A stretch of 64,000 nt of DNA from an uncultured Verrucomicrobiota bacterium (GTDB taxonomy: Bacteria; Verrucomicrobiota; Verrucomicrobiia; Opitutales; Opitutaceae): positions 62,001 through 126,000 of the forward strand of contig CAIQAB010000018.1 in the NCBI GenBank assembly GCA_903869675.1, read 5' to 3'. The position numbers and the translations under genes are program-made. Positions 63,301-64,000 of the stretch are shown one piece after another. Under the pieces are notes generated by a model. The model was given only the letters and a program-made list of their open reading frames with translations. It was not told where the DNA came from and made no database searches. Numbering within the stretch: position 1 is the first letter of the stretch; each line of letters begins with the position of its first letter.

Positions 63301-63902
63301 CCGGCAGCTCAGCCGACCTCACCCGCCTCAAGGCCGAGCTCGCGGAGAAACACCGCCGCGAACCAAGCGATGACGACGTGTTTTCCCACCTGATGTATCC
63401 GCAAGTCCACGCCGACTTCGCCAAACACCGCCGCGAATTCGGCGACGTCAGCGTGCTGCCCAGCGCCGCATTTTTCTACGGCCTGCAACCCGGCGAGGAG
63501 ATCTTGGTCGAGATCGAAGAGGGCAAGGTGCTCATCATCCGGCTGGTCAGCATCGGCGCGCCCGATAAGGACGGCCGCCGCAACCTCGGCTACGAGCTCA
63601 ACGGCATCGCCCGCGATGTGTTGGTGGCCGACCGCGGCGTCGTATCCAAAACCAAGACCCGCCCCAAGGCCGACCTCGCCGACCCGGCACAGATCGCCGC
63701 GCCCATCCCCGGCCTGGTGGCCGCGCTCTCGACCTCCGTAGGCGCGAAGGTGGCGAAAGGCGATAAGCTGCTCATGATGGAGGCGATGAAGATGCAGACG
63801 ACGGTCTACGCCACCTGCGACGGCGTGGTCGGCGAGCTCCACGTCTCCGTCGGCGACACGGTAGAGAGCAAAGACCTCCTCCTCCGCATCCGGCCGGTTT
63901 AA
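60324..63902 (+). CDS. pyc: Pyruvate carboxylase
   Basis: 1192-residue biotin enzyme that makes oxaloacetate from pyruvate and bicarbonate. Order: biotin carboxylase domain (about 20-470; GGGGRGMRVVHK, MNPRIQVEHTVTEVITG), carboxyltransferase domain (about 540-810; TTFRDAHQSLLATRVRT, MIAIKDMAGL with the modified Lys, HFHTHDTSG), allosteric/PC linker region, and the biotinyl domain with MMEAMKMQ near residue 1151. Start: ATG at 60324 (MPPAKSP) suits the family; an ATG at 60192 would add 44 Arg/Pro-rich residues. Anaplerotic role. Confidence 0.95.
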   Translation: MPPAKSPAAKNPAPAIRPIAKLMAANRSEIAVRIFRAGTELGIRTVAIYAQEDRFSLHRQKADEAYRVGRGKGPVAAYLDIDGIIGVAKEKGVDAIHPGYGFLSENPDFARACATAGLVFVGPRPELLEMMGDKTAARAVAQKIGVPVLPGTENPIEDRAEALRTAKAIGFPLIIKAAFGGGGRGMRVVHKAADLADLLDEAQAEAGRAFGNAAVFLEKYIPRAKHIEVQILGDRHGNVIHLHERDCSVQRRHQKVIEVAPSHGLPPAIVTELCEAAVRLAREIRYDNAGTVEFLYDLDRHEWFFIEMNPRIQVEHTVTEVITGLDLVRAQILIAQGHALHSPEVDMPAQTDIPRNGYALQCRITTEDPENKFVPDYGRIQAYRSPGGFGVRLDGAAGFAGSVITPFYDSMLVKVIVSGQNYDLALQRMRRVLSEFRIRGVKTNIPFLENVVAHPLFQSGQATTTLIDTSPELFRFKARHDRATKLLAFLGDVTVNGNPHAKGHRPAKPFAPIAPPAYDSQVAPPDGTRQLLLKLGAKKFAEWTSAQKRLLVTDTTFRDAHQSLLATRVRTHDLLASAGAVARRAPGLYSLECWGGATFDTAMRFLNEDPWDRLRQLRARVPNICFQMLLRGANAVGYTNYPDHVVAGFVRHAAAEGMDIFRIFDSLNYLPNLRVAMEAVRATHGVCEAALCYTGDILDERRDKFTLAYYVRLARELEKMGAHMIAIKDMAGLCRPAAAHKLVKTLKEEVGLPIHFHTHDTSGINAASILRAADAGVDIVDLALAAMSGSTSQPNLNSIVAALRQTPRDTGLDLDALNEFSDYWENVRPVYAPFDTAPRSGSAEVYLHEMPGGQYTNLKEQAASMGVSHRWPEIARAYADVNRLFGDIVKVTPSSKVVGDMALFLFSRGIRPADVVNLPPGETPFPESVIDMLTGGLGWPEGGWPADVSRAVLGEKRHTEATAKYRAALQAAKTKPKGAKTAPAVSSPADTPAGSSADLTRLKAELAEKHRREPSDDDVFSHLMYPQVHADFAKHRREFGDVSVLPSAAFFYGLQPGEEILVEIEEGKVLIIRLVSIGAPDKDGRRNLGYELNGIARDVLVADRGVVSKTKTRPKADLADPAQIAAPIPGLVAALSTSVGAKVAKGDKLLMMEAMKMQTTVYATCDGVVGELHVSVGDTVESKDLLLRIRPV

Positions 63903-63971
63903 ACCAAACCAGGGCCGACAATTCGCACCTCATTCCTGGAAGCGCTTTCTAAGCTACAGTGCAAATGACAC

Positions 63972-64000
63972 AAAAAAGCCCCGTCGATTAGACGGGGCTT
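63972..64000. terminator. Terminator hairpin at the right edge
   Basis: Perfect 8-bp stem (gccccgtc / gacggggc) with loop gatta. Six A precede it and TT follows before the window ends, so it can terminate minus-strand transcription from the right and probably also pyc. Confidence 0.8.

Overview
The window reads as a high-GC chromosomal segment from a Verrucomicrobiota bacterium, most likely of the Opitutaceae type. The main clues are a secreted protein ending in a PEP-CTERM sorting tail (28261-29715), a palindrome in the recA promoter (47093-47108) that fits the TGTTC-N4-GAACA LexA motif of Verrucomicrobia, a 'NHEGHEG'-type intergenic repeat (19074-19149), few clear Shine-Dalgarno sequences, and a dense set of housekeeping genes. 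I see no phage, insertion sequence, CRISPR array, rRNA or tRNA. The family assignment is inference.

Layout. 1-7660 (minus strand): a DUF4380-like protein cut by the window edge, GTPase Der, a fused CobA-HemD, and a run of FtsB-like protein, UDP-sugar pyrophosphorylase and phosphohexomutase. 8058-12117 (minus): a nitrogen module with two near-identical PII proteins around an AmtB transporter, then a GltP-type symporter. 12156-19062: aspS, a LivJ-like binding protein, and a divergent set of three 2-hydroxyacid dehydrogenases/oxidases. 19147-24256: a DEAD-box helicase, a YgaP-like rhodanese and the methionine-salvage operon mtnB-mtnD-mtnC-mtnA. 24301-29775: secreted carbohydrate-active proteins (SGNH hydrolase, GH78 rhamnosidase, PEP-CTERM phytase-like esterase). 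29810-34189: a divergent nucleobase permease/phosphoribosyltransferase pair, a pirin, a 153-bp imperfect palindromic element and a KdgK-like kinase.

34281-37714 (minus): PRC-barrel and DUF2934 proteins, then trpS with two left-handed beta-helix proteins, one of them a gamma-carbonic anhydrase. 37792-41978: NupC transporter, RsmD, and an MlaEFD-type lipid ABC transporter. 42246-47576 (minus): a four-gene operon ending in prmB, then recA with its operator and a very short RNase III-like protein. 47721-53893: a SulP-STAS-cyclic-nucleotide-binding fusion, a LolA-like protein, YhcH-RlmJ, an orphan NarL-type regulator and Hsp20. 54345-57989: Hsp33, the coupled pnuC-nadR-tcdA genes and an overlapping convergent tatD. 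58146-63902: a DUF3127 protein with an SSB-like tail, then pabA/trpG-nrdR-unknown-pyruvate carboxylase.

Most genes are core metabolism, translation and transport. The parts most worth a second look are the palindromic element near 32.6 kb, the shortened RNase III-like gene beside recA, the rhomboid-like protein with a cysteine-rich tail next to prmB, the structured 450-bp gap between the Hsp20 and Hsp33 genes, and the paired opposite-stereochemistry hydroxyacid dehydrogenases. I did not find a convincing wholly new multi-gene system.
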